From Legionella cherrii (GTDB lineage: Bacteria > Pseudomonadota > Gammaproteobacteria > Legionellales > Legionellaceae), in assembly GCF_900635815.1 (NCBI RefSeq), contig NZ_LR134173.1, forward strand, positions 3,511,001-3,575,000: a stretch of 64,000 nucleotides of DNA, read 5' to 3'. Numbering within the stretch: the first letter of the stretch is position 1; the number at the start of each line of letters is the position of its first letter. Of this stretch, positions 28,991 to 38,384 are shown piece after piece. A program made the position numbers and the translations under genes. The notes under the pieces are model-generated. The model did no database searches. It worked only from the letters and a program-made list of their open reading frames with translations, and was not told the DNA's origin.

Positions 28991-29213
28991 ACGCATTCGC
29001 AATACTTTGATAAAGATTGGGCTTACCCCTCTTCCCCAAGATACATCCGCCTCATTGGAACAAGGCGGTCTGGATAGTTTAATGTTGGCCCTGCTTATTA
29101 TCGAGTTGGAGCGTGAGTTTAAACTAAAAATCCCGGTTATGCCTTTAGTAAAAGAACATTATGTATCGATAGACAGTATCGCAAAACACTTACTTGAATT
29201 GGGGGCACAATGA
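28980..29213 (+). CDS. Acyl carrier protein (cluster ACP)
   Basis: This 77-residue four-helix carrier has GLDSLM at residues 30-35, so Ser33 is the 4'-phosphopantetheine attachment site. The start overlaps the ligase stop and the stop overlaps the SDR start by four bases (ATGA), which implies tight translational coupling. It should carry the acyl chain activated by the FAAL while the KAS III and SDR enzymes act on it. It is distinct from a housekeeping AcpP, which has a more acidic helix II than is seen here. Confidence 0.9.
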   Translation: MLTERIRNTLIKIGLTPLPQDTSASLEQGGLDSLMLALLIIELEREFKLKIPVMPLVKEHYVSIDSIAKHLLELGAQ

Positions 29214-29965
29214 ATCTCTTGCTTACTGGAGGCTCCTCAGATATTGCCCAGGCTATAGCCAAAAGAAGGCTGCAATTCGGTGACCGCATCATCATCACTT
29301 GTTCCACTAAAGAAAGCCTGGATAGGACCTTGGAACACTATAAACAGCAGGAGATGCACGTAAGCGGCTTGGTATACAATTTTTCCAATCCTGAACACAG
29401 TAAAGAAGATCTGCAGCATCTGCTGCAAGAGCCTTTAGATGGTGTCATCCTGAATGCCTTTACACGTGTAAACCAACTCCGTAAATTACATGCTTCATCC
29501 TATCCTGCGTTACGTACTTATATTGATGATAATCTGCATGGCAATATTTGGTTGATTCATCAGTTATTACCCGCTTTTTTGGCTCATAAATTTGGTCGAT
29601 TGATTCTGATTTCCAGCCTTTCGGCAATTACAGGAACCAGTCGTTATGGCGCTTATTGTGCAACCAAAGCCGCATTAGAAGGATTGTTTTTAAACCTGGC
29701 CGTTGATTACAGCGCCAACAATATTTTATCCAACATCGTACGTGTTGGTTTGATTAAGACCTCAAGAACCGAAGCATTTTGGCAGCGACCTGCTTATCAA
29801 GAAAAAATGGCCCAAATTATTCCGCAAGGCATGATGGGAGAACCCGCTCAAGTGGCAGAGGCAATGGATCCCTTATTATCCAGCACCTCATTTATGACAG
29901 GCTCTGTAATAACAGTCAGTGGGGGGTTGCCTTTAATGCGTTCCGAAGGAGTATTGTCTTCATGA
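29210..29965 (+). CDS. Short-chain dehydrogenase/reductase (ketoreductase)
   Basis: This 251-residue SDR has the N-terminal nucleotide loop LLTGGSSDIAQAIAKR and the catalytic Ser in LISSLSA followed by YCATK (Tyr and Lys). The glycine loop has an aspartate (SSDIAQ) where classical SDRs have glycine. It overlaps the ACP gene by four bases. In this context it most likely reduces a beta-ketoacyl-ACP produced by one of the KAS III enzymes, in the manner of FabG. NADPH use is expected for such reductases but cannot be confirmed here. Confidence 0.87.
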   Translation: MNLLLTGGSSDIAQAIAKRRLQFGDRIIITCSTKESLDRTLEHYKQQEMHVSGLVYNFSNPEHSKEDLQHLLQEPLDGVILNAFTRVNQLRKLHASSYPALRTYIDDNLHGNIWLIHQLLPAFLAHKFGRLILISSLSAITGTSRYGAYCATKAALEGLFLNLAVDYSANNILSNIVRVGLIKTSRTEAFWQRPAYQEKMAQIIPQGMMGEPAQVAEAMDPLLSSTSFMTGSVITVSGGLPLMRSEGVLSS

Positions 29966-30003
29966 ACCACCACATTTTGTATGCTTTAGGAGAAAAGTCC
30001 AAT

Positions 30004-30040
30004 ACTGTCATCCCGCCTGCGACAGGCGATGACGGGATTC
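30004..30040. repeat. Short palindromic repeat between SDR and second KAS III
   Basis: GTCATCCCGCCTG-CGA-CAGGCGATGAC forms a small hairpin in the 121-base gap of the right arm. It resembles the dispersed GTCAT...ATGAC intergenic elements near 8834 and 49734. Confidence 0.45.
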
Positions 30041-30086
30041 CGCTATGCTGCACTAGGCTTTTTGGTGAACATGACATGAGGTTATT

Positions 30087-31097
30087 ATGAATTTATTACG
30101 TGCTGAAAAAAATATATACCTTAAAGGTCCATTCGCTGCATTGCCCGAAAAGATTATGAGCAATCAAGAGGTGCTTCAATGGATGAATAGCACACAAAAC
30201 CCAGCACTAGTCAGTTTTTCAACAGGTATACGCAACAGACGTTGGGTCAGTGACGATCAGGCATGTAGCGATTTGGCTGTATTGGCTGCAGAGAAGCTAT
30301 TTGCGACGAAGCCCACAGAAAAAAATAAGATCAACCAAATTATCTTAGCCACGATTTCAGGAGACTATCTCGCACCACCTACTAGCCCGCTCGTGCAACA
30401 CCGCCTTGGATTAACAAATACCGGTGCTTTTGACATTGGAGCAGCCTGTGCAGGCTTTGTAGTTGGTTTACATACAAGTGCCGCGATTGCTCAAGCGAGC
30501 ATGGGATCCGTTTTATTAATAGCCAGTGAAATTCGTTCCAAATTTTTAAATAAAAATAATTTTGCTACGGGAGTTCTCTTTGGCGATGGTGCCGCCGCTT
30601 GTGTGGTATCCACCGATAAAGAAGATGCAGAATTCCGTTTTATTGCTTCTGCGTTATTTGCCGATGGAGAAGTGAGCGATACCGTATCCACTCCAGCAGG
30701 AGGCTCAAAACTGCCCGCCGCACAGTGTACAAACCCTGAACTTTTTTATATTACGATCAAAGAAAATACGGCATTATTTGTCAAAGCAGTACACGGAATG
30801 GTTGATGGGGCTGAAGAGTTTCTCAAGGCATTAAATCTGACTACTGCTGATATTCAGTGGCTGGTACCTCATCAAGGTAATAAAAATTTAGTTTTATCGG
30901 TTGCCAAGCAATTAGGTTTTCCAGAAGAGCGTATTGTCAAAACCGTGGAAGAAACCGGCAATACGTCCGGTTCAAGTGTAGGCATTGCTTTGGATTACCT
31001 TCGCGAACATGCAGAGATTAAAGCAAAAGATAAAGTATTATTAGTTGCTGCGGGTGGAGGAGGCATTGCCGCTTGCGCCCTTTTAGAGGTGATTTAA
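30087..31097 (+). CDS. KAS III-type beta-ketoacyl synthase (second copy)
   Basis: This 336-residue protein is closer to standard FabH than the first copy. Cys121 lies in the canonical DIGAACAGF context, His262 in VPHQGN and Asn292 in ETGNTSGSS, and the FGDGAAACVV segment is conserved. GAGG precedes the ATG. It closes the right arm after a 121-base gap that carries a small palindrome, so it may be partly independently expressed. Two condensing enzymes suggest either two elongation steps or one initiation and one off-loading or head-to-head condensation. Confidence 0.9.
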   Translation: MNLLRAEKNIYLKGPFAALPEKIMSNQEVLQWMNSTQNPALVSFSTGIRNRRWVSDDQACSDLAVLAAEKLFATKPTEKNKINQIILATISGDYLAPPTSPLVQHRLGLTNTGAFDIGAACAGFVVGLHTSAAIAQASMGSVLLIASEIRSKFLNKNNFATGVLFGDGAAACVVSTDKEDAEFRFIASALFADGEVSDTVSTPAGGSKLPAAQCTNPELFYITIKENTALFVKAVHGMVDGAEEFLKALNLTTADIQWLVPHQGNKNLVLSVAKQLGFPEERIVKTVEETGNTSGSSVGIALDYLREHAEIKAKDKVLLVAAGGGGIAACALLEVI

Positions 31098-31101
31098 TTT
31101 A

Positions 31102-31130
31102 GCCCTGGGTTAGGCGAAGCCGAAACCCAT
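31102..31130. repeat. Intergenic repeat (family B, copy 1)
   Basis: CTGGGTTAGGCGAAGCCGAA followed by ACCC is an imperfect palindrome between convergent genes. A near-identical copy lies at 33569-33600. Confidence 0.55.
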
Positions 31131-31142
31131 GCTACTATTTTA

Positions 31143-32459
31143 TTAAAATTTAAACTTCGAACTAAACCAAAACTCAGCCAAAGGAGTTCCCTTATAATGT
31201 GCTAAATGAAAATGGAAAAACTCTTGTGCCGCCTTCAGCTTATTGCTTTGTGCTAAACAAATAAAATACGTCTGGGCAATGATTTCTGATTGCGCATCGC
31301 TGCCACCGATTTCCGTGCGTCTTGAAATACAAGGTGCCATCAAATCACAGGCTGTTTGAAAATCGTTGTTTACAAAAGCATGAATCCCTTTGCTTAAGGG
31401 CAATACCACAGACAGCCAAAGCGTTTGATTATATCCCTTTGCCAGAGTTTTAGCATAATTTTCAATTGAGGCTAGAGATTTCTGCACTGCATCTTCCTGA
31501 CCTAAACGAGAAAGACAATAGATGTAATGAACGGTATTAAAACCGCTATAGTGCATCAACGGATTTTCATTCAGATATGAGGCAAGTACATTAAATCGAT
31601 CCAAATGCGGTAATCCTGCCATATCCAAACGCCATAATAATGAAATGGCATCGATTTGCTCGGTTATAATTTCCGGGGAAAGACCAAAAATCAGAGGATA
31701 AAGATCCATCACTTTATCTGCTTGACGTAATGCAATATAGAATAACGCTAAATGCCAACTGTTGTGCCCACGAAGAAGGGATGAGATTTCGTCCCAACTC
31801 CCTCGGAATCTTTCCAAAGCCACAATTCCTTTGGCTATATTATTTGTATTCAGATAGGCGTGTGCCAAGGTATGATGAGCCCAAGGAGTAATCGGCTCCA
31901 TTTTAAGCGCATGCTCAGCCAAATGTTGGGCTTCTGTCACATGTCCTGACAACTCAGCAGCAAAAGAATGCATGGCTATAAAGTGAGATTCATCCTGATT
32001 ATGTGCGGCAATTCGTTCACAAAAAGCTAAATAGTTGTGGCTGTTATAAGCTTGTCCCGCGCAATAAAATAACCATTCAGCAAATTTTGCCGCCAAAGTA
32101 TCACGAGGATATAAAGCCGTTAAACTTGCTAAAATGGTTAAAGCACTTTCATACTCCAAATTCATCCAAGCTTTAACCGCTTGATAGGTTAATTTTTCTC
32201 TTAAATTGGCTGTAGGCAATAGTTTTTCAGCATGTAATAAATGTTCTTTTGCCAAAGCAGTAGTGGAATCAGTCTGACCATAAAGATAAAAAGCAGCGGC
32301 ATAGGCTTGAAGGAGTAAATTATCAGGATTATTTTTAACTGCATCTAAAATAAAATGAGGCTCCTTCCCTGCTCCCAAGATTTGATGATGAAAGTGATTA
32401 ATACTTTCTATAACCTGCAATGACTTTGTCGTCACCGCTAGGCCGCGATTCGTTTCCAT
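31143..32459 (-). CDS. TTC38-like tetratricopeptide repeat protein
   Basis: This 438-residue, all-helical protein has no signal peptide. Repeats with the TPR pattern (for example around ITPWAHHTLAHAYL and NLLLQAYAAAFYLYG) and the overall layout match the TTC38 family, which occurs in animals and some bacteria. RGHNSWHLALFYI in the middle is a characteristic stretch. The biochemical function is not known to me. It converges on the biosynthetic cluster and has its own AGGA ribosome site, so functional linkage is not shown. Confidence 0.8.
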   Translation of the reverse strand: METNRGLAVTTKSLQVIESINHFHHQILGAGKEPHFILDAVKNNPDNLLLQAYAAAFYLYGQTDSTTALAKEHLLHAEKLLPTANLREKLTYQAVKAWMNLEYESALTILASLTALYPRDTLAAKFAEWLFYCAGQAYNSHNYLAFCERIAAHNQDESHFIAMHSFAAELSGHVTEAQHLAEHALKMEPITPWAHHTLAHAYLNTNNIAKGIVALERFRGSWDEISSLLRGHNSWHLALFYIALRQADKVMDLYPLIFGLSPEIITEQIDAISLLWRLDMAGLPHLDRFNVLASYLNENPLMHYSGFNTVHYIYCLSRLGQEDAVQKSLASIENYAKTLAKGYNQTLWLSVVLPLSKGIHAFVNNDFQTACDLMAPCISRRTEIGGSDAQSEIIAQTYFICLAQSNKLKAAQEFFHFHLAHYKGTPLAEFWFSSKFKF

Positions 32460-32621
32460 ATTGTTCCTAAATTCTTCCTCCTTCTTTTTATTATATATGT
32501 CTTTAAGAAAAACGGAGAGAAAATAAATACCTCAGAAAAATAAACTCAAGTGTGGATTTGATTGCATCAATTAAGGCCATCAGATAAGCTAGCTGCCCAA
32601 ATAAAGCGGGATAAAATAACG

Positions 32622-33563
32622 ATGAAGAGTCAAAAAGAATTATTCGAATTTTTATGTGAATTGATTGATATTCAAATAAAAAAATATGTCGCCTTACCCA
32701 AAATAGGTATAGGCCCAGATGCACGCCTCAATGGGCAACTTGTTTTTGAAGAAGTGAATGAGTTGTTAGGGTTTGCTGAACAATTGATGGCTGAGATGGA
32801 AAGCAAATCGGTTTCTTCCGAACTCTTCTCCTCAATTTTTGAGCAAGTTAAATTTTATCTTGAACAAGAGCATTTAAGAGGGTATGCGGGTTGGCTTCTT
32901 GATGAAAACAATATTCATACACCACTGATGGCACGAGTAAATGAGCAAATTAGACGATTAAATGGAATCGCTAGTTCAGCAAATATCCCGTGTTTTTCCT
33001 CATCAAGACCCATAACAGAAACACAGAAACAGACCGAATATGATAGTGTTGCCATTGCTTTTTACATTTTGGACCTCGCTATAAAAATCGCTGAAAATCC
33101 TGAGATGGAATTAGATGATAAGAGTCTAAAGCATGCGCTCCCAATATTAAAACGTAATGCGACCACCCGATATTGCAAAGAGGAATTTGCACACCCAATT
33201 CGGGAATTACATAAAAAATGCAGTAGCTTTTTGCAGCAATCTGATTCTCAAAAAAGCAATACTCTGCTCGACAAAGCAGATGCCAACGCATATGAAAAAA
33301 AACACAGAGAGCAATGGAGTAATTTACTTAAGCGCTATAAAAAAATTGCGCCAGATTCTTTATTATTCGCTCCCGAACATGAGTGGTATAAAATTGGTAA
33401 ATTAGCAGATGAAAAAACAAAACCAAAATCAACCTATTCTACTCAAAATCTTACATTATTTGGCGGAGTCACTTTAGGTGTAGTACTTGTTTGCATGTTG
33501 ATTTCATATTTTATGAAACAACAGAATGATGAAAACCTCTTTAATTCAACTTTGAACCCCTAA
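32622..33563 (+). CDS. Tail-anchored hypothetical protein
   Basis: The frame opens at 32562, but the ATG at 32622 (GCGGGAT upstream) is a better start and gives 313 residues. The protein is soluble, helical and charged for about 275 residues, with one hydrophobic helix at the end (LFGGVTLGVVLVCMLISYF) followed by a short polar tail. That is the topology of a tail-anchored membrane protein. No family is recognised. Such topology would also suit a translocated effector anchored in host membranes, but this is speculation. Confidence 0.6.
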   Translation: MKSQKELFEFLCELIDIQIKKYVALPKIGIGPDARLNGQLVFEEVNELLGFAEQLMAEMESKSVSSELFSSIFEQVKFYLEQEHLRGYAGWLLDENNIHTPLMARVNEQIRRLNGIASSANIPCFSSSRPITETQKQTEYDSVAIAFYILDLAIKIAENPEMELDDKSLKHALPILKRNATTRYCKEEFAHPIRELHKKCSSFLQQSDSQKSNTLLDKADANAYEKKHREQWSNLLKRYKKIAPDSLLFAPEHEWYKIGKLADEKTKPKSTYSTQNLTLFGGVTLGVVLVCMLISYFMKQQNDENLFNSTLNP

Positions 33564-33568
33564 AAGTA

Positions 33569-33600
33569 GCCTGGGTTAGGCGCAGCCGTAACCCGGGTTA
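33569..33600. repeat. Intergenic repeat (family B, copy 2)
   Basis: CTGGGTTAGGCGCAGCCGTA followed by ACCCGGG is an imperfect palindrome just after a stop codon. It matches the copy at 31102-31130 at almost every position. Confidence 0.6.
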
Positions 33601-33669
33601 ACAATACCTTCTCTGTGAAAATAAAATTGCCAAATCCCTGTGCGCCACGACATTCAAAAAATAAAACAA

Positions 33670-33897
33670 TTACTCCTGAGTAAAATCAAATAAATCCTTA
33701 TAAGTATGAAAATTCATGGCATCTTCCTCAGTCACGGTTAGATTATAATCTTCACTGAGAATGGCCAATAATTCAACGATTTTCAAAGAGTCTAAATGCA
33801 GGTCTTCGATCAGTACCGTATCATCATGAATTTCGTCTGCTTTTGCTCCTGATAACCTGGATATAATTTTTTTTAATTCACTGTCAGTGATTTTCAT
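33670..33897 (-). CDS. Acyl carrier protein (second copy)
   Basis: This 75-residue acidic carrier has LHLDSLKIVEL at residues 33-43; Ser37 is the phosphopantetheine site. It differs clearly from the ACP at 28980. It starts 10 bases after the stop of the exporter gene on the same strand, so the two are probably co-transcribed. An ACP paired with an efflux pump and lying 2.6 kb from the acyl cluster could be part of the same pathway or a separate acyl-transfer function. Confidence 0.85.
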   Translation of the reverse strand: MKITDSELKKIISRLSGAKADEIHDDTVLIEDLHLDSLKIVELLAILSEDYNLTVTEEDAMNFHTYKDLFDFTQE

Positions 33898-33907
33898 ACA
33901 ACACCTA

Positions 33908-35113
33908 TTAATTATCTTTTGAGGCTAAATAATACCATGAAGCGAAAGAACATAACCCTAAAATAAGCAATATTATCGCTAAAGAGAATTGGCCATACCA
34001 TTGCCCCAAGGCGATAATACCAGTAGATAACGCCGAACTTAAATCTTGCATACAGGCGTATAAAGCCCCAACTGTACCTGCCATCTGAGGAAATGGATGA
34101 AAAGCGCCGGCAAATGCATTGATAAAAGTAAACCCAACACCCATGCTAAATAATGCTACGGGAATCATGATGGAAAGCACATTTTGGAATCCTAACATAG
34201 CAAGGGCCAGCATGGTAAAACCACCGATGATCATGAATACAATTCCTATAAATACCATATAGGAGACCCCTTTGCTCATCACCAATTGGCTATTAATTAT
34301 CCCACTCACACAAATAGCTCCAGCAATAAAAATGGTTAATTGACCAAATTCTATAGGACTAAGTCCTAGTACATCCTGAAAAAGAAACGGTGCAATCGCC
34401 AGATAACCAATTAAACCCGCAGACGCAAGACAAGCGCACAATGCATAACCTACAAAGACTTTAGATTTTAATAAAGTAAAATAATTTGCACGCATTACTT
34501 TAAATTGAGTTGCATCAGGATTAAGGTTTTTATTGGTTTCTGGAAGAAAGGACAGGGCCAAAATCCATATGGCAATGCCGAAGACTAATAAAAATAAAAA
34601 ATTCATTCGCCATCCAAAATGCTCCTGGATATATCCACCTAGAACTGGAGAGGCGACCATAATAAATACACTTACAATGCCTACATAAGATCCGATTTTG
34701 GATAACACTCTGTCAGTAAAAAGATCTCGCACTAAAGAACGCCCCACTGAGCCGCAACATCCAATACCAAATCCTTGAATAAATCGACCAAAAATCAATA
34801 CTAAAACTGAAGGGGCAACAAAACAGATTAAACTACCCAAAATGCTCAAACCAACACCAAACATCAGTGGCGGTTTACGACCGATTTTATCCGATAAAGG
34901 ACCATAAAATACGTGGGAAATGCTTAAGCCCAACATGAAAAGAGATAACGTTAATTGAATCGATGCCTCATTGCTGTTAAAAATCTTGGTAATTGCAGGC
35001 AATGAGGGAACATATTGATCTGTAGTCATCTGCATTAATACCATGAGCATTAATACAACAAAAACCAATAAAGGTTGAAGTGAAACCTGCTGAACATCAT
35101 TTTTTTTGTGCAT
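33908..35113 (-). CDS. MFS exporter, Bcr/CflA type
   Basis: From the ATG at 35113 this is 401 residues with twelve predicted membrane helices. Motif A appears as GPLSDKIGRKPPLMFG between helices 2 and 3, and the DQYVPSLPAI segment after helix 1 is typical of the Bcr/CflA drug-efflux subfamily. It would export small molecules using the proton gradient. Placement between an ACP and a MAPEG gene, next to a biosynthetic cluster, makes product export a reasonable hypothesis. Confidence 0.88.
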   Translation of the reverse strand: MHKKNDVQQVSLQPLLVFVVLMLMVLMQMTTDQYVPSLPAITKIFNSNEASIQLTLSLFMLGLSISHVFYGPLSDKIGRKPPLMFGVGLSILGSLICFVAPSVLVLIFGRFIQGFGIGCCGSVGRSLVRDLFTDRVLSKIGSYVGIVSVFIMVASPVLGGYIQEHFGWRMNFLFLLVFGIAIWILALSFLPETNKNLNPDATQFKVMRANYFTLLKSKVFVGYALCACLASAGLIGYLAIAPFLFQDVLGLSPIEFGQLTIFIAGAICVSGIINSQLVMSKGVSYMVFIGIVFMIIGGFTMLALAMLGFQNVLSIMIPVALFSMGVGFTFINAFAGAFHPFPQMAGTVGALYACMQDLSSALSTGIIALGQWYGQFSLAIILLILGLCSFASWYYLASKDN

Positions 35114-35170
35114 CAAAAAACCCTTTTAACCTCTTATTAACAGCGCCTTCCACATAAACTCATGTACCAA

Positions 35171-35557
35171 TCACACCATACATAGCCCCAATATAATCAA
35201 ACAACTAACAAAACCAACAAACCACACGGCTGATCTCAATGAAGCCTTATCCATTAAATAAAAAAAGCAATAAATAATTCGGGAAATAATATAAACAATC
35301 GCCAAAACTTGAATTGAAATACCTATATGTTTCGTAGCCATCGCAGTTAATGCAGCGGTTGCAAAAACAAGCAACGATTCAAAACTGTTTTGATGTGCGG
35401 CAACTGCCCGCGCTCCCATTCCCTGCAATCTTGCCTGTTGTGCTCTTGGATAATGATTGTCGTAACGGCCTTCTTTTTGCATAAAATAAGCAACAACCAT
35501 CTTGAGAAGGTAGGGTAATAGTATCGCAATGAACAAACATAGTATCAAAGTAGTCAT
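35171..35557 (-). CDS. MAPEG family membrane protein
   Basis: The ATG at 35557 (GAGGAAA upstream) gives 128 residues; a TTG at 35566 is also possible. Four hydrophobic helices are visible. The loop RAQQARLQGMGARAVAAHQN with the following NSFESL is the MAPEG signature of membrane-associated eicosanoid/glutathione proteins. In bacteria most members are uncharacterised. It lies 57 bases upstream of the exporter in the same direction and may be in its operon. Confidence 0.85.
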   Translation of the reverse strand: MTTLILCLFIAILLPYLLKMVVAYFMQKEGRYDNHYPRAQQARLQGMGARAVAAHQNSFESLLVFATAALTAMATKHIGISIQVLAIVYIISRIIYCFFYLMDKASLRSAVWFVGFVSCLIILGLCMV

Positions 35558-35812
35558 GATTGGCAAATTTCCTCAATAAACGTTCTTGCTTTAAAAAATT
35601 TGTAAATTGTAGTTCGGATCTCTTAACTCCTTCAAAAAGAGATGGCGACTCATTCCTGAATAATGCATAAAAAGCGAATCATAATAGCGAGAATATTCAC
35701 TTAGCACAATGACTTATGACTCCCTATCCATAAAGGGAAAATAGTACTTTATACCAATTAAATTCTTCTGTTATGATAAATTGATGTGGTCATCATTTAA
35801 AGGATTAGTACT

Positions 35813-37081
35813 ATGGTTCAAGATGAGTCAAAAAAAAAAATCCAAAGGACATATTGTTTTATCATCACATCCATCCGGACATACTGCTGCTCCATTAAAA
35901 ATTAAATGGGGAGCAGAAAACCCCAAAGAACGTGGTCCTGTTATCGCTTCGCTTACTAATATCAAAAATCGCAATGCAGTCGGCACCCACTCAGGCTCAT
36001 ATTCAGTTTACCGTGCTCTTGCTGTTGCTGCCGGTGTATTGGATCCGGAGCATGTACCCGATCTAACAGATACGACTCCACCAGTCACTATAGGGCCTCA
36101 TCCTCAATGGAATGATACCCAGAAGATTGTTTCACTTGATCCTTGGGGACATCTCGTGGCAAGCGTATTCGCTGATGAAATTCAAGCAGGATATGATATT
36201 CGTCCCACAATAGCAGTGACTAAAGCGCATATTAATATTCCTGAATTGCATACAGCAATTCAAAAAGGTCGTCTCATACCCGACGGAAAAATATTAAAAG
36301 AGTCAGGGGATGTTGCAGTGACTAAAGCGGCTCTTGAGCCAGTCTGGTATTTACCTGGAATTGCTGAGCGCTTTAAAATTTCCGAATCACATTTACGTCG
36401 GACCTTATTTGAACAAACAGCAGGCATGTTTCCCGAACTGGTAACACGCTCTGATCTTGATGTTTTTTTACCTCCCATAGGCGGATTAACTGCTTATTTT
36501 TTTGGCGATGTAACCACCATCCACGATCCCAAAATTGAATTGACTTGTCGTATTCATGACGAATGTAATGGCTCTGATGTGTTCGGTTCTGATATTTGTA
36601 CGTGTCGGCCCTATTTAGTGCATGGAATTGAATTATCCATTGAATCAGCCCAGAAAGGTGGAGCTGGCTTGATTGTTTATAATCGCAAAGAAGGAAGAGC
36701 TCTCGGAGAAGTAACCAATTTCTCGTTTATAACGCCCGCAAACGACAAAAAGGTGGCGATACCGCCGCAAAATACTTTGAACGAACAGAGTGTGTGGCAG
36801 GAGTTCAAGACATGAGATTCCAAGAGCTCATGTCGGATGTCTTACATTGGCTTGGTATTACCAAGATTCATCGCTTTGTTTCTATGTCCAATATGAAATA
36901 TGAGGCATTACTCAAATCAGGAATTCAGGTCGTGGAACGAGTATCCATTCCTGATGAACTGGTTCCCCCTGATGCCCAAGTTGAAATGAATGCCAAACGT
37001 GCAGCGGGTTACTACTCACCTGATCGTATTGTTGATATCAATGAACTAGCCAGAACTAAAGGACGTGATCTTAATGAGTAA
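35813..37081 (+). pseudogene. URC1-like GTP cyclohydrolase II homologue, frameshifted
   Basis: The original start is probably the ATG at 35813 (AAAGGA upstream). An 11-A run at 35830-35840 shifts the frame, and ten A would keep it open. A second, compensating one-base loss lies near 36716-36720, where VTNFS replaces an expected VT-x-FLVYNARKRQ. Translation of the middle part could begin at the ATG at 35823. The rebuilt protein is 422 residues. It has the GTP cyclohydrolase II zinc-site region (CRIHDECNGSDVFG, then CTC) and later MRFQELMSDVLHWLGI. The following genes (DUF1688, upp) identify it as the URC1 type used in uracil breakdown rather than riboflavin RibA. Confidence 0.78.
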
Positions 37082-38316
37082 AGAACAACAAGAAATTGCC
37101 CACGTATTGGCTACACTAAAAGATCCTCGCACCATACGCTTACGATCCCAAGCTATTTTGGAACGAGTGAAACACGATCAGTCAGCCTACTTTTGCATAG
37201 ATCCAGAAAAGATGACCCGCACTGCTTCTTTTGTTATTGAGGTCATTCAAAATAATTATCCGGAGCTGGATATTCCTTATCATAGTCGCTGGCGTCATTT
37301 TGAAGCCGGAGGGATTAATCGAATAAAAAAAAATGCTGGACCATTTGAGTGGTTTATCTACAGATGAGCAAGGAAAAATACTTTATGAGCTCGTTATTAT
37401 CAGTGTATTCCTCGATGCCGGCGCAGGCCAATACTGGCGCTATACCGAACCTGAGACAGGAAGAGAATATTCCCGTTCGGAAGGCCTTGCTTTAGCAAGT
37501 TTATCTCTTTATCAAGAAGGGATGTTGAGTGCCTCTCCCAATGAGCCCCTAAGAGTGGATGCTGAACGTTTATTGAATTTCAATGAAGATGACTTACGGC
37601 GCGGATTCCAAGTTACTATCAACAATCCTTTAGAAGGTCTTTCTGGACGTGTTACTCTGCTCAATCGACTTGGTGCATTAATACAACAGGATAAAGAACA
37701 TTTTGGAGAAGAAAACCGCTTGGGTAATTTTTATACCTACATCAGCTCTTTAGCAAGAAATCACACGCTAACAGCCGCACAAATTTTTCATGAAGTCCTT
37801 AATGCATTTAATGGGATATGGCCAGCCAGACTTTTATTTCATGGAATCCCTCTTGGCGATGTGTGGCAATATAATGCATTAAAAACGAATGAACCCGGAT
37901 CAGAATATATTCCCTTTCATAAATTATCACAGTGGCTCACTTATTCCCTAATTGAACCCTTAGAACAAGCAGGAATTTCCGTGACGCACCTCGAAGAGCT
38001 CACTGGTTTACCAGAATATCGAAACGGAGGATTATTCATTGATTGTGGAGTGCTACATATTAAAAATAAAAAAATTCTGGAAACAGCACTTCCTCCTGAT
38101 TCAGAAATGATTGTGGAGTGGCGTGCATTAACCATTGCTCTCTTGGATGAATTAGCCGACCTAATCAGAAAGAAATTACAAAAAAATGCCAAAGAACTCC
38201 CTTTAGCCAAAATTTTACAAGGAGGTACCTGGGAAGCTGGGCGACGGATTGCGAAACAGAAACGTCCTGAAGGTATTCCCCCCATACAGATTATTAGTGA
38301 TGGCACCGTTTTTTAA
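37074..38316 (+). pseudogene. DUF1688 (URC4-like) protein, one frameshift
   Basis: The ATG at 37074 overlaps the end of the upstream gene by 8 bases. The frame is broken at a nine-A run (37325-37333); eight A would join the two halves into a protein of 413 residues, the normal DUF1688 size. Motifs YHSRWRHFEAGG before the break and DAGAGQYWRYTEPETG after it are typical. URC4/DUF1688 proteins are required for the URC uracil catabolic route in fungi, and bacterial homologues cluster with URC1 and upp. The reaction they catalyse is not settled. Confidence 0.8.
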
Positions 38317-38384
38317 GTTAAGACAAATACAGCGGGGCTACAAGAAGCCCAAGTTACCATTTAAAATCGCAGTTTGGAGTTAAA

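Noticed and set aside
35813..37081. Riboflavin-pathway ribA
   Set aside because: The neighbours DUF1688 and upp, the missing ribB/ribE genes and the divergent zinc-site context favour the URC1 type.
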